64,000 nt of DNA from SIG299 sp051880375 (GTDB lineage: Bacteria; Bacillota; Clostridia; Lachnospirales; Lachnospiraceae), in NCBI GenBank assembly GCA_051880375.1, contig JBJENV010000026.1, forward strand, positions 17,380-81,379, given 5' to 3'. Of this stretch, positions 33,680-42,588 are shown in pieces. The notes under the pieces are model-generated. The model searched no databases. It was not told the origin of the DNA and saw nothing but the letters and a program-made list of their open reading frames with translations. Each line of letters opens with the position of its first letter. The stretch's first letter is position 1. The position numbers and the translations under genes are program-made.

Positions 33680-33724
33680 CAAGGAAGATTGTAGCATAGG
33701 AAGAGGAGATTGTAAAATGGGTTG
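33680..33724 (-). repeat. second copy of the ispE promoter segment
   Basis: About 45 bp closely matches 29931-29975, including AAGATTGTAGCA, GAGATTGTAAAATGGGTTG and the minus-strand TTTACA/TACAAT pair with 17-bp spacing (33711-33716, 33688-33693). The two direct copies bracket the biotin and HTH genes. Confidence 0.75.
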
Positions 33725-33825
33725 GTTATCGGCAAACAGCCTTGAAAAATATGCAGTAAGGTGATACGATAATATGGTAATGCGTTATTTATACAGAGCC
33801 GGAGTTAGTTTATCAGGAAGAAGTG

Positions 33826-34680
33826 ATGAAATTGAAAAAGGGTTTAGTATTAGAGGGCGGAGCCATGCGCGGAATGTTTACCGCCGGAGTGCTTGATGTC
33901 ATGATGGAAAACGGAATAGAATATGATGGAGCGATAGGGGTATCTGCCGGTGCCGCCTTTGGCTGTAATTATAAGTCAAAGCAGATTGGGAGAGCCATCC
34001 GCTATAATATGAAGTTTTGCAACGATAAGCGATATTCCGGTATCGGCAGTCTGATAAAGACCGGTAACATTTTCAATACAGAGTTTGCCTACGGTGAAGT
34101 TCCGTTAAAATATGATGCGTTTGATTTTGATACATATCAAAGCAGTCCAATGGATTTTTATGTGGTATGCACGGATATTGAAACGGGGAATGCGGTATAT
34201 CACAGCTATAAAGGGAAAGACGACCACTGCTTTGACTGGATTCGTGCGTCTGCCTCCATGCCTATGGTTTCTCAGATTGTAGAAATTGATGGGCAGAAGT
34301 TTTTGGACGGCGGAGTTGCGGATTCCATTCCGATTCAGTATTTTGAAGAAATCGGATATGATAAAAATATAGTTGTTCTTACCAGACCGCAGGACTATTT
34401 GAAAAAGAGAAACAGCCTGATGCCACTGATCAGGATGAAATACAGAAAATATCCCAAATTTGTGGAGGCCATGGAAAACCGCCATATCATCTACAATCAG
34501 ACTCTTTCGTATATCAAGCAGAGAGAAGAAGAAGGAAAACTGCTTGTGATTCGTCCAAAAGAAAACCTGCAGATAGGAAAAGTGGAAAAAAATCCGGAAA
34601 AACTAAGAGCAGTCTACGAAATCGGAAGAGAAACTGTCTTGCCGCAGATTTCCCGGATAAAGGAGTTCCTGAATACCTAA
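33826..34680 (+). CDS. patatin-like phospholipase
   Basis: A 284-residue protein with the oxyanion loop LEGGAMRGMFTAGVLD (~7-22), nucleophile elbow GVSAGAAFG (Ser ~43) and the catalytic Asp in LDGGVADSIP (~161). These define the patatin Ser-Asp dyad, acting on membrane lipid acyl esters. No signal peptide. ATG 33826 after AGGAAG. Confidence 0.9.
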   Translation: MKLKKGLVLEGGAMRGMFTAGVLDVMMENGIEYDGAIGVSAGAAFGCNYKSKQIGRAIRYNMKFCNDKRYSGIGSLIKTGNIFNTEFAYGEVPLKYDAFDFDTYQSSPMDFYVVCTDIETGNAVYHSYKGKDDHCFDWIRASASMPMVSQIVEIDGQKFLDGGVADSIPIQYFEEIGYDKNIVVLTRPQDYLKKRNSLMPLIRMKYRKYPKFVEAMENRHIIYNQTLSYIKQREEEGKLLVIRPKENLQIGKVEKNPEKLRAVYEIGRETVLPQISRIKEFLNT

Positions 34681-34725
34681 ATGCATTGTAATTTTTTCGC
34701 TTGTTTCTTTATTTCCGTGATATTT

Positions 34726-36441
34726 CTATTTTGCCTTCTTAACTATTAGTACAATGGCTACTACTGTAGTTGCAATAATCACAAGCAACACAACAACACT
34801 CCAGGTCGGAAGTATTTCCGCAGACTCCGATGTTGCTGACGGAATCAGCGTCGGGGCGGGTGTGTCTGTTGCTGCTGGCAACGGAGTACTTGCAGCAGTC
34901 GGCTGCGGGGTGCTCGTTGCGGTCGGTACCGGAGTGCTTGTAGCAGTCGGCTGCGGGGTGCTCGTTGCGGTCGGTACCGGAGTACTTGTAGCAGTCGGCT
35001 GCGGGGTACTTGTTGCGGTCGGCACTATACTTCCTGACAGTGCTGCTGCCATAATTGCAGCTGCATTTTCCGGAGTTACAAATTCTGTTCCTGCCCCAAA
35101 GCGGGCGCCACAGGCACCGCCGTCAGAAGAAAACCCGGCATACTTACTTTCTTTTGTCAGCATTGCAAAGCCATGGGTATTTAAGGAACCATCCTCTTCT
35201 CTCCACAGTTTATGAAAGTCCGTACCCAGTGCCGGAGACTCTGTTATAATAAAATCTGATGCAGTAAGTCCCTTACTTATTTTAATTCCTTTGGTATCTG
35301 ATTTGGTTGTATCAAACGATATGCGGGAGGTTACCTCATACCAGTCTTTTCCCGATGGATACACAATAAAGCTTGCGGACATATTCTGAAATTTATTTGT
35401 ATTCTTTACGGCATTGTAAGCTAACAGATTTACTGCATTGGCATTCTTGCAGCGATATACATTGAAGTCTGCCTTCTTCCCTGAACCGTTATTGTTAAAC
35501 GCAGTGCAGTTAATTAAGGAAATGGCGGATGGATTGTTATTATCGGTAAAACCACAGTTCTTATTTTCAAAAGCAAGGCAGTTGATAACCACATGAGGAG
35601 TACCGATGCCACCTCCACCGAGCTTAAAGCCATTTCCATCACTGTTGGGAGTGAAGACTCCTTCTTCTGTTTGACCGTTTCGGAATGCAATACAGTTAAT
35701 CAGTGTCACTACACCAATCGGACCGGTGGCCGACTTAGCATAGCAGTCCCAGCCGTCATCTACATTATTGTAGGCAAGGCAGCCATCAAACACATTTCCC
35801 TCTCCACAGGTAAGCTTCGGTGCAAAGCCGTCCGCATCTTCACCGTCCGGATCACTGTTATTACGAGAAGTACAATTTAAAATATAGTTGTTGGACGGCC
35901 ACTGCGATGGCTTAGTGTAGCTGCCGTTGTTTCTGCTAAGTTGCAGTCCCGAATCCTTGTTGCCATCAAACACGCATAGTTCAATAATGTTATTATCCCC
36001 GGCAAGGAGCATACCGTTATCCCCGGCATGGCTTATGGTTATTCCGTAAAAATGCCAAAAACTTCCTTCCAGTATAATACCGCGTTTCCCAAAGGCCTGG
36101 TTGGAAAAATCCAGCACCACCTCTGCCCCCGGATAAGCACTGAGGGTTTTATAGAGTCCCTCTTGCCCACTGTTTGATTCCGCAATTGTAATGGTCTCAC
36201 TAAGCTGATAGGTACCCTCCAATAGGTAAATCGTCTGTCCGGCAGCTATCGTGTCAATTGCCTGCTCCAGATTCATTGGGTTACTCTCAGAACCGGTACC
36301 GGAAGCATTTGGTGCTACATAGATAGCGTTTTCGGTAATGGTCTCTGCGTGGATAGTATATAAGTTATTTGGGTATAGTGCAATCAATAGGCACGCTGCA
36401 CAAAGCACTACGGTCGCAAATCGTTTGCATAAGTTCTTCAT
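34726..36441 (-). CDS. cell-surface pectate lyase-like beta-helix protein (PL9-like)
   Basis: The 571-residue protein has a signal peptide (~1-32), a right-handed parallel beta-helix (~40-400) and a PL9 core region near 195-235: DADGFAPKLTCGEGN followed by NNVDDGWDCY, where the Lys and calcium-binding Asp residues of Pel9-type lyases are expected. A Pro/Thr-rich spacer of 8-residue repeats (STPQPTAT, STPVPTAT; ~480-535) and a C-terminal membrane helix with a KK tail anchor it to the cell. It would cleave polygalacturonate at the surface, complementing the esterase at 1401. Confidence 0.82.
   Translation of the reverse strand: MKNLCKRFATVVLCAACLLIALYPNNLYTIHAETITENAIYVAPNASGTGSESNPMNLEQAIDTIAAGQTIYLLEGTYQLSETITIAESNSGQEGLYKTLSAYPGAEVVLDFSNQAFGKRGIILEGSFWHFYGITISHAGDNGMLLAGDNNIIELCVFDGNKDSGLQLSRNNGSYTKPSQWPSNNYILNCTSRNNSDPDGEDADGFAPKLTCGEGNVFDGCLAYNNVDDGWDCYAKSATGPIGVVTLINCIAFRNGQTEEGVFTPNSDGNGFKLGGGGIGTPHVVINCLAFENKNCGFTDNNNPSAISLINCTAFNNNGSGKKADFNVYRCKNANAVNLLAYNAVKNTNKFQNMSASFIVYPSGKDWYEVTSRISFDTTKSDTKGIKISKGLTASDFIITESPALGTDFHKLWREEDGSLNTHGFAMLTKESKYAGFSSDGGACGARFGAGTEFVTPENAAAIMAAALSGSIVPTATSTPQPTATSTPVPTATSTPQPTATSTPVPTATSTPQPTAASTPLPAATDTPAPTLIPSATSESAEILPTWSVVVLLVIIATTVVAIVLIVKKAK
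34883..35023. repeat. 48-bp tandem repeat coding the Pro/Thr spacer
   Basis: About three near-identical 48-bp units start at 34883, 34931 and 34979, each coding two 8-residue steps of the wall-spanning spacer. Copy number is prone to slip. Confidence 0.85.
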
Positions 36442-36819
36442 AAATTTTACTCCATTTCCGCTCTGCTGTCAGTTTTTTCTTTTTATGTATTTACTCATAT
36501 TCATCATATGTCCCCACATATTGAATCATAAGCCAAACTTCTGACATGGCAACATCCAGTTTGAAATTTTACAGTAAAAATGCAAAAAAAACAACCTGAA
36601 CTTTCACATAACTTTTTGCCAAAAACAATACCGTGATAATACTAAGCACTATAGAAATATCCGTGATGATGTTCCGTCCCTTTTCTATTTTCATTTGATT
36701 TAGCAGAACTTTTATACCACCAATCACAATAAGTGAGTTTTATCAAACACACCTTGCTTTTACATAGGAGGAAAGCACGAGAGTACATCACTCAAAATGA
36801 ATATGTTAAGCTGGCATAC
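36442..36819. other. intergenic region upstream of the pectate lyase-like gene
   Basis: The only readable signal is a minus-strand promoter, TTGCCA (plus 36547-36552) and TATGAT (plus 36525-36530) with a 16-bp spacer, for the lyase gene. The remaining AT-rich bases hold no ORF, RNA or repeat I recognise. Confidence 0.45.
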
Positions 36820-37236
36820 CTATTTCAGGTTATAGTGTTCTTTAATTGATTTTGAGCAAATCACTTTGCCCTTGATTTTTATACTTTGCACAACACGAAA
36901 GAGAGTCTCTTCGTCAATTTCTTCGCTGATAATCAAGACTCCATAACCTGTATAGGTCGCCGGTTTACCTTGTTCTTTCATCACTTCAAGTTCCTGTTTT
37001 TCTAAAGCATAAACACCCACAAACCAGTGATTTGGACTTTCTTTTTCATCGTTGATATTCTTATCAATGATTCTGTCTAATGTACTTTGATGCTTTTGAA
37101 GCCCTTCACGAAGAGCCTGATTGATAAAGTCACTACGGTTTGAATAATATCCATTATCAACCAGAATATCAATGTTGGATAAGGTAGAGCTGTTTATATT
37201 TACAGATACCTTTTCGCTAAAGTTTTCGTTTGCCAT
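36820..37236 (-). CDS. CopG/NikR-like ribbon-helix-helix regulator
   Basis: The ~138-residue protein begins with a ribbon-helix-helix (residues 5-50; EKVSVNINSSTLSNIDILVDNGYYSNRSDFINQAL), then a ~85-residue C-terminal domain (HWFVGVYALEKQELEVM, YGVLIISEEIDEETL) without the His/Cys pattern of NikR. A perfect palindrome sits just before the gene, so autoregulation is likely. ATG 37236 fits the RBS AGGTGG better than ATG 37242. Confidence 0.8.
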   Translation of the reverse strand: MANENFSEKVSVNINSSTLSNIDILVDNGYYSNRSDFINQALREGLQKHQSTLDRIIDKNINDEKESPNHWFVGVYALEKQELEVMKEQGKPATYTGYGVLIISEEIDEETLFRVVQSIKIKGKVICSKSIKEHYNLK

Positions 37237-37256
37237 TATCATATACCACCTTTCTA

Positions 37257-37280
37257 TTTATGCTCCAGTTGGAGCATAAA
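37257..37280. promoter_or_regulatory. palindromic operator of the ribbon-helix-helix gene
   Basis: TTTATGCTCCA and TGGAGCATAAA are perfect 11-bp inverted arms separated by GT, 21 bp before the start. The location and symmetry fit an autoregulatory site of the gene product. Confidence 0.75.
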
Positions 37281-37406
37281 TAGAATATCATAGGAACATA
37301 TAAATGTCAATATATAAAATCCTTGTAAGTAAAATAAATAGATGGTATTCTATTCATAGCTATCTGTATACAGATACTTTAAGTCGTTTTGCGAATCGGA
37401 GGCAGT

Positions 37407-37671
37407 ATGAAACATAAAAGACTGAATCGTGATGGTTGGGGATATCGATAAGTACCTTGATATTATCTTTACACCGGAAGGTGATATCAAGATTGATGAT
37501 CGGGATGAATTAGATGTGGCATATCATTCCGGAGAAATCTCTACCGAGCATTACGAGGAAGCAATAAAAGAAAGCGAACGTATTCTTCAGGATTTATGCA
37601 CAGATATTCCGAGAACAACGGAATGGTGCGCAAAAGAAAATCAAACCTATTTCCGCAATGCGGAGAATTAA
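37407..37671 (+). pseudogene. DUF402 gene remnant with internal deletion
   Basis: An RBS (CGGAGG) and ATG start MKHKRLNRDGWGYR, which stops at once. In another frame directly after it comes YLDIIFTPEGDIKIDDRDELD...SGEISTEHYEEAIKES, the C-terminal part typical of ~180-residue DUF402 proteins (nucleotide phosphatase-like). About 90 middle residues are missing and the frames no longer agree, so the gene is broken. Confidence 0.65.
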
Positions 37672-37688
37672 AATTGAGGAAGCGAGTT

Positions 37689-38555
37689 ATGAATTTTGAA
37701 GCATTCGTTAAGGATATTGAAACAAATAAATGGAATGTCTGGGGCGTTGAAGTATACGAGAACGGTCATTTGACTTATGATTATGGTGATACGTGCGGGA
37801 ACATTCATGAGATATATTCCGCAACCAAAACCGTTTTGTCGGTAGCTGTAGGAATCGCATATGACAGAGGATTCATTAATCTGGAAAAATCGCTACTGGA
37901 ATATATCCCAACGGAAAAGCTGAATCAGATGTCGGCGGAGCAGAAAAACAGCTTTGAAAAAATCACAATCCACAGACTGCTCACCATGTCCGTGGGGGAT
38001 TTGCCATTCAGACCGGAAGGTAACAGTTATCTGGATTTTTCTCTGGCGTGTAACATAAGCAATCCTGACGAAAAAGTATTCCATTATAGTAATATAAGCG
38101 CATACCTCGTCGGAGTTGCACTTAGTAATGCAATCGGAGAAGATTTAGGGGCGTTTATTGAAAAAAATATCTTCGAACCGCTTCATATCACAAAATATGA
38201 GTACGGAAGATGTCCGGAAGGCTATTTTTATGGGGCATCATCCATGAAATTAACCGTTCATGAACTTAGCCAAATCGGTCTTTTATTATATCACAAGGGA
38301 ATGTACGAGGGGAAAAGAATCCTATCGGAACAGTATGTTCAAAAGGCAACTTCGGTTCAACAAATGAATCGCGAAGGCGGATACGGATATTTTATCTGGA
38401 AGTATCGTGACGGGTTCAGCATTAACGGTAAATGGAAACAAAAATGTTACGTTCTACCTCAGGAAAAACTGATTATCACTTATTTAGCGCATATCGAGGA
38501 CGATTCTCATGATTTACTGCTCAGTATGGAAAAAAACATTCTGGGGTATCAATGA
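37689..38555 (+). CDS. beta-lactamase-fold serine hydrolase
   Basis: The 288-residue protein has the SxxK motif in YSATKTVLS (~43), Tyr-Ser-Asn in HYSNISAYLVG (~133) and a later region GGYGYFIWKY. These belong to class C beta-lactamase-like esterases/peptidases. Lacking a signal peptide, it is probably a cytoplasmic esterase rather than a resistance enzyme. ATG 37689 after GAGGAAG. Followed 28 bp later by a GNAT gene. Confidence 0.85.
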   Translation: MNFEAFVKDIETNKWNVWGVEVYENGHLTYDYGDTCGNIHEIYSATKTVLSVAVGIAYDRGFINLEKSLLEYIPTEKLNQMSAEQKNSFEKITIHRLLTMSVGDLPFRPEGNSYLDFSLACNISNPDEKVFHYSNISAYLVGVALSNAIGEDLGAFIEKNIFEPLHITKYEYGRCPEGYFYGASSMKLTVHELSQIGLLLYHKGMYEGKRILSEQYVQKATSVQQMNREGGYGYFIWKYRDGFSINGKWKQKCYVLPQEKLIITYLAHIEDDSHDLLLSMEKNILGYQ

Positions 38556-38583
38556 AAAAAAGTATTATAGGGGGAATACAGAA

Positions 38584-39138
38584 ATGGAAAACGAGTTTGC
38601 AGCTATATTTCATAAGATGCATCCCGGCTTTTTTGAGCAGGAATATATCAAGAAACGTCCCGCTGAAATATATAGTGATGAGATGCTGTTGGATTTGGCG
38701 GAATTTGATAAGGACAAGTATGTTATTGAAGTACCGGAGCATGTTACCTTCGGGTTCTACAAGGGAAACATGGAAATGCTGAAAAACGCTGTAGCTCAGG
38801 TTGATGAAACCTGGGTGCAGTTCTTCCGTGAAAATTCCAGAGTCTACCGTGCTACGATAGGAAGTGAGATTGCAAGCTTCTGCCTGATTGACAATTTTGG
38901 CATTTATTCGTATGCTGACAGGATTATGAAATTTGGCGGACCGGGATGTGTAGGAACTGTGCCGAAGTTCAGGCGGCAGGGGATTGGTCTTAAAATGGTT
39001 TTAGAAGTGACGCAGATACTTAAGGAAGAAGGCTATGACATGAGCTATATTCATTACACAAGTGTTGCGCCGTGGTATGCAAAACTCGGATATCGTACGG
39101 TTCTTAGGTGGAATTGCAACGGACTCGAACGGCAATGA
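38584..39138 (+). CDS. GNAT family N-acetyltransferase
   Basis: A 184-residue protein whose C-terminal half holds the acetyl-CoA signature VGTVPKFRRQGIGLKMVLEVT (~120-140) and the final GNAT strand SVAPWYAKLGYRTVLRW. The N-terminal half is unusual for the family. Substrate unknown. It is 28 bp after the serine hydrolase gene and probably co-transcribed. Confidence 0.8.
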   Translation: MENEFAAIFHKMHPGFFEQEYIKKRPAEIYSDEMLLDLAEFDKDKYVIEVPEHVTFGFYKGNMEMLKNAVAQVDETWVQFFRENSRVYRATIGSEIASFCLIDNFGIYSYADRIMKFGGPGCVGTVPKFRRQGIGLKMVLEVTQILKEEGYDMSYIHYTSVAPWYAKLGYRTVLRWNCNGLERQ

Positions 39139-39220
39139 AACCTGAAACAGATAATTTTTTCAACAGTCTCATTGCATAGACTATCAAAACAAGGTATGTT
39201 TAGAGCAGGAGGTGGCTGCT

Positions 39221-39699
39221 ATGGCAAATGAAGAAAAGAAAGATTTCAATGCTATGTTGCATGACAGTAAGGATATGCAAAGTTTCAGATTATTACTGAC
39301 CAGAAAAGTATTGAGAAATATGGCGGAAACAGAATGTACTTTGCTCCGCCAATCGACTATGACAAAGTGATGAAACAAATTCCTTTTGGCAAAGTAATAA
39401 CTATTGAAAAAATACGAGAGTATTTTGCAAAACGGAGTGGAGCGGATTTTACGGAGCCGATTACAGCAGGAATTTTTGTTTCCATTTCAGCATGGGCCAG
39501 TTACCAGCGTTCTGACGACGAAACACCTTATTGGCGAACGCTGAAAGCGAATGGCGAGTTAAATTCAAAATATCCCGGAGGTGTTGCATTACAGAAAGAA
39601 AAGCTGGAATCAGAAGGACATACCATAATTCAAAAAGGGCGAAAGAATATTCGATATTTTGTGAAAGATTATGATAGAGTTCTTTTTGATTTGGAATAA
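39221..39699 (+). pseudogene. MGMT family (alkyltransferase-like) gene with a one-base frameshift
   Basis: The ATG at 39221 (RBS AGGAGG) gives MANEEKKDFNAMLHDSKDM in one frame. From about 39279 the family sequence continues in the -1 frame (KFQIITDQKSIEKYGGNRMYFAPPIDYDKVM, PFGKVITIEKIREYF, YWRTLKANGELN, YPGG). Restoring one base near 39276 (ATGC to ATGCC) rejoins them as MPKFQII. The PCHR alkyl-acceptor site is absent, as in other members of this group. Confidence 0.75.
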
Positions 39700-39784
39700 A
39701 TAAGTCTGAATGGTGTTGCACAGGAATTTGTTGCACGAAGTACATTTATATTTGGGCTGACCGTAAGGTCCTGGTCCACCGGCT

Positions 39785-39803
39785 GGCGGGGATTTACCCC
39801 GCC
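39785..39803 (+). terminator. possible terminator before the MATE operon
   Basis: GGCGGGG / CCCCGCC, a 7-bp GC stem with ATTTA loop followed by ATTTTGC. The U-tract is short. Confidence 0.45.
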
Positions 39804-39915
39804 ATTTTGCATATAGAGAATACATACAGGCACATAATCTGAAAATCTGTGAACCTTGAAAAATAGATTTGACGAGATGATGTGGGCTTTTGCAAGGTAA
39901 ATATCAATTTTTTCG

Positions 39916-39946
39916 TTGACTCTACAACTATTGTAGAGTATATGAT
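39916..39946 (+). promoter_or_regulatory. MerR-type promoter of the MATE-MerR operon
   Basis: TTGACT (39916-39921) and TATGAT (39941-39946) are 19 bp apart. A perfect palindrome, ACTCTACAA-CTA-TTGTAGAGT, spans 39919-39939. This is a textbook MerR/BmrR operator, and the second gene of the operon encodes a MerR regulator. Confidence 0.85.
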
Positions 39947-39992
39947 ATAATTTGGTAAAATATTAAACGAGAGGAATTTCAAAGAACAAACT

Positions 39993-41354
39993 ATGGAAAA
40001 GAACCTTACTACAGGCAGCGTGTTCAAAACGCTCATATCCTTTTCGCTGCCTTTTTTGCTGTCTTATTTTTTACAGACACTTTATGGCATGGCAGACCTG
40101 TTCATCGTCGGTCAGTTTAACGGTGTGGAAAGTACCACCGCCGTATCTGTCGGAAGTCAGGTCATGCATATGCTGACGGTTATGATTGTCGGACTTGCTA
40201 TGGGTTCTACGGTTACGATTGGCAGAGCTATCGGTGCAAGAAAGCAGGAAGATGCGTCCACTGCCATCGGCAATACAATTACCCTGTTTATGAGCCTGTC
40301 TGTGACGGTTACCATAGTGCTACTCTTCTTGGTCGATTCTATTGTTGCTGTTATGTCTACCCCGGAGGAGGCAGTGAACGGTACAATCATTTATCTGACC
40401 ATCTGCTTCGCCGGAATCCCGTTTATTACCGCTTATAACATCATCAGCTCTATCTTCAGGGGCATGGGCGATTCTAAAAGCCCCATGTACTTTATTGCCA
40501 TTGCTTGTGTCGCCAATATCGCACTGGATTATCTGTTTATTGGAGTTATGAAGCTGGGACCTGCTGGTGCAGCTTTGGGTACGACCTTATCCCAGACAAT
40601 CAGTGTAATTGTGTCATTGGGGATCATACTGAGAAGGCAGACGGGACTTACCATAAAAAAGGAACACTTCCGTCCTCGGAAGAACATTATGGCTTCTCTA
40701 TTAAAAGTCGGACTCCCTGTTGCTTTCCAAGATGGATTCATACAAATTTCTTTTATTGTGATTACGGTCATTGCTAATCTGCGTGGTCTGAACGATGCAG
40801 CAGCAGTAGGTATTGTAGAAAAACTCATCAGCTTCCTATTCCTGGTGCCGTCCTCCATGCTGTCAACGGTTTCCGCTCTGGCTGCTCAAAATATCGGTGC
40901 AGGCAGATACGACCGGGCGAAGCAGACCTTGCGATATGCAATTATGCTTTCCGTTTCCTTCGGTACGCTTTCTGTCATTGTGATGCAGTTGGCAGCAGAA
41001 TCTTTCGTGGGGCTTTTCTCCCCTGATACCGAAGTGATTCGTCTGGGTGGTCAATATATGCGCGGCTATATTTGGGACTGCATTCTGGCAGGCATTCACT
41101 TCTGCTTCAGCGGCTATTTCTGTGCCTGCGGATTGTCTGGATTCTCGTTCCTGCATAACTTTGTTTCCATTATCTGTGCACGAATTCCACTGGCATATCT
41201 GGCATCGAAACTCTTTGTGGATACGTTATTTCCTATGGGACTTGCAACTACGGCTGGTTCCTGCGTGTCTGTAGCTATTTGTATCTGCGTATTTATCCGG
41301 ATGCAGAGAAAGGAGCAAAAAAATGGAGAAAAGCGGATTGTTTCAAATCGGTGA
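39993..41354 (+). CDS. MATE family multidrug/cation efflux transporter
   Basis: A 453-residue membrane protein with twelve predicted helices in two homologous halves, with typical segments MADLFIVGQFNGVESTTAVSVGSQ (~30-55), STVTIGRAIGARKQEDASTAIGNT (~70-93) and SIFRGMGDSKSPMYF (~150). MATE pumps export cationic drugs against Na+ or H+. The gene overlaps its MerR gene by 32 bp. Confidence 0.9.
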   Translation: MEKNLTTGSVFKTLISFSLPFLLSYFLQTLYGMADLFIVGQFNGVESTTAVSVGSQVMHMLTVMIVGLAMGSTVTIGRAIGARKQEDASTAIGNTITLFMSLSVTVTIVLLFLVDSIVAVMSTPEEAVNGTIIYLTICFAGIPFITAYNIISSIFRGMGDSKSPMYFIAIACVANIALDYLFIGVMKLGPAGAALGTTLSQTISVIVSLGIILRRQTGLTIKKEHFRPRKNIMASLLKVGLPVAFQDGFIQISFIVITVIANLRGLNDAAAVGIVEKLISFLFLVPSSMLSTVSALAAQNIGAGRYDRAKQTLRYAIMLSVSFGTLSVIVMQLAAESFVGLFSPDTEVIRLGGQYMRGYIWDCILAGIHFCFSGYFCACGLSGFSFLHNFVSIICARIPLAYLASKLFVDTLFPMGLATTAGSCVSVAICICVFIRMQRKEQKNGEKRIVSNR

Positions 41355-42168
41355 TATAGCAAAGCTGTTCCACCTGAGTGTGGGTACTTTACGTCATTAT
41401 GAGAAGCAGGGCTTGCTGCAGCCGGAATACATTGATCCGGAAACAGGGTATCGCTATTATAGTACCCGGCAGTTTGAAAGCTTGAACACCATCCGTTATC
41501 TGCGGGTTCTGGATACACCACTGGATCGAATTGCAGATTTTCTGAAAAATCGTGATATCAATCATATTCAGAAATTGCTTCGTCAACAAAAAGAGACGGT
41601 CATCCGGAAACGCAAAGAACTGGAGAATATTGAAAGAAAAATTGATAACCGGCTACAGCAAATTGAGGATGCAGTTTCTTCCGAATTAAACGTAATCTGT
41701 TTCGTCACCTATCCAATAAGAAGAATTACATGGATTCGCACTCCGCTTTCCATCGGATCATACCTTGATTTGGAAGTACCAATTCGTCAGCTGGAAGGCA
41801 TGCAGAAGGAAGCCTTGGTTTTTCTGGGGAAAATCGGTGTTGGGATTTCGCAGGATCATCTGATAGCCCAAGCGTATCAGAAATACGATTTGGTATTTAT
41901 GCTCCTTGACCCAGAAGATGAATTTGAGGGCGATGTTGATGAACTTCCGTCTGAAACCTGTGTTACCCTCCGGTTCTGCGGAAGTCATGCAGACGCGCCT
42001 GCCCAATATCAAAAGCTGCTAACTTTTATTGATGACCATAACCTGCAAATTGCCGGCTTTTCGAAAGAAATTACGATGATAGATTATGGAATTACGAATG
42101 ACACGGACAAATTTGTGACGGAAATTCAAATCCCAATTAAACCTGTCGTTCGTAAACGAGTTTTGTGA
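41323..42168 (+). CDS. MerR family regulator of the MATE pump (BmrR-like)
   Basis: A 281-residue protein with a MerR HTH (residues 5-75; FQIGDIAKLFHLSVGTLRHYEKQGLLQP, then GYRYYSTRQFE), a long coiled-coil linker (~75-125) and a C-terminal effector-binding domain resembling GyrI/BmrR. It likely binds substrates of the pump and activates the promoter 1.4 kb upstream. Confidence 0.85.
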   Translation: MEKSGLFQIGDIAKLFHLSVGTLRHYEKQGLLQPEYIDPETGYRYYSTRQFESLNTIRYLRVLDTPLDRIADFLKNRDINHIQKLLRQQKETVIRKRKELENIERKIDNRLQQIEDAVSSELNVICFVTYPIRRITWIRTPLSIGSYLDLEVPIRQLEGMQKEALVFLGKIGVGISQDHLIAQAYQKYDLVFMLLDPEDEFEGDVDELPSETCVTLRFCGSHADAPAQYQKLLTFIDDHNLQIAGFSKEITMIDYGITNDTDKFVTEIQIPIKPVVRKRVL

Positions 42169-42379
42169 TAGCAAATATCAGAACTACGGATGAAAAAAAT
42201 TCTAAACTATATTTTATAATCCAATTTTTCATTGCATCCTCCTTATATGGCTGTGAATACAGGTATTGTACAGCAAAACTAATTTGCAGTTATATAATAC
42301 TTAACATATTTTTTTGATATACAAATGCCACAAATTGTGTTATAATCAGTTGAATTCAAAAATACAGGAGGCGAAATAC

Positions 42380-42457
42380 ATGGACAGTTGTGATAGTCAG
42401 AGTCGAAGTACATATAACGATGGACAAGACTTGGATTATATTTCAAGTGTCTATTGA
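42380..42457 (+). CDS. 25-residue leader peptide upstream of mgtE
   Basis: AGGAGG lies nine bases before an ATG opening MDSCDSQSRSTYNDGQDLDY and ending SSVY, stop TGA. The peptide is Asp- and Ser-rich, with no hydrophobic segment. A TATAAT at 42341-42346 supplies a -10. Its codons 12-15 contain TAACGATGG, which complements the 5' arm of the terminator downstream, so its translation can decide the RNA fold. Confidence 0.6.
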   Translation: MDSCDSQSRSTYNDGQDLDYISSVY

Positions 42458-42556
42458 GGTGCCTTTTTGTAATATAGTCATAAGCCTTATGCCATCGTTA
42501 CGGAAAATGTCACAACAAAGAAGGTTTGTATAGCATTTTACTGCGATGGATTTTTT
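42415..42556 (+). promoter_or_regulatory. transcription attenuator of mgtE
   Basis: The terminator is CCATCG (42492-42497) with CGATGG (42544-42549), extended by AAAATG/CATTTT (42504-42509, 42534-42539), followed by ATTTTTT. The antiterminator is TAACGATGG (42415-42423, inside the leader ORF) with CCATCGTTA (42492-42500), nine perfect pairs. A ribosome over codons 12-15 would free the terminator; a ribosome lost earlier would allow antitermination and mgtE expression. Confidence 0.6.
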
Positions 42557-42588
42557 ATGCCCTTTTTTAGGGAGAACGGAGGCTTAAG

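Noticed and set aside
34883..35023. Tandem repeat considered as a CRISPR array
   Set aside because: Units are contiguous 48-bp coding repeats with no unique spacers.
42360..42588. M-box (Mg2+) riboswitch before mgtE
   Set aside because: The conserved M-box blocks are absent; the region is better explained by a leader ORF and attenuator.
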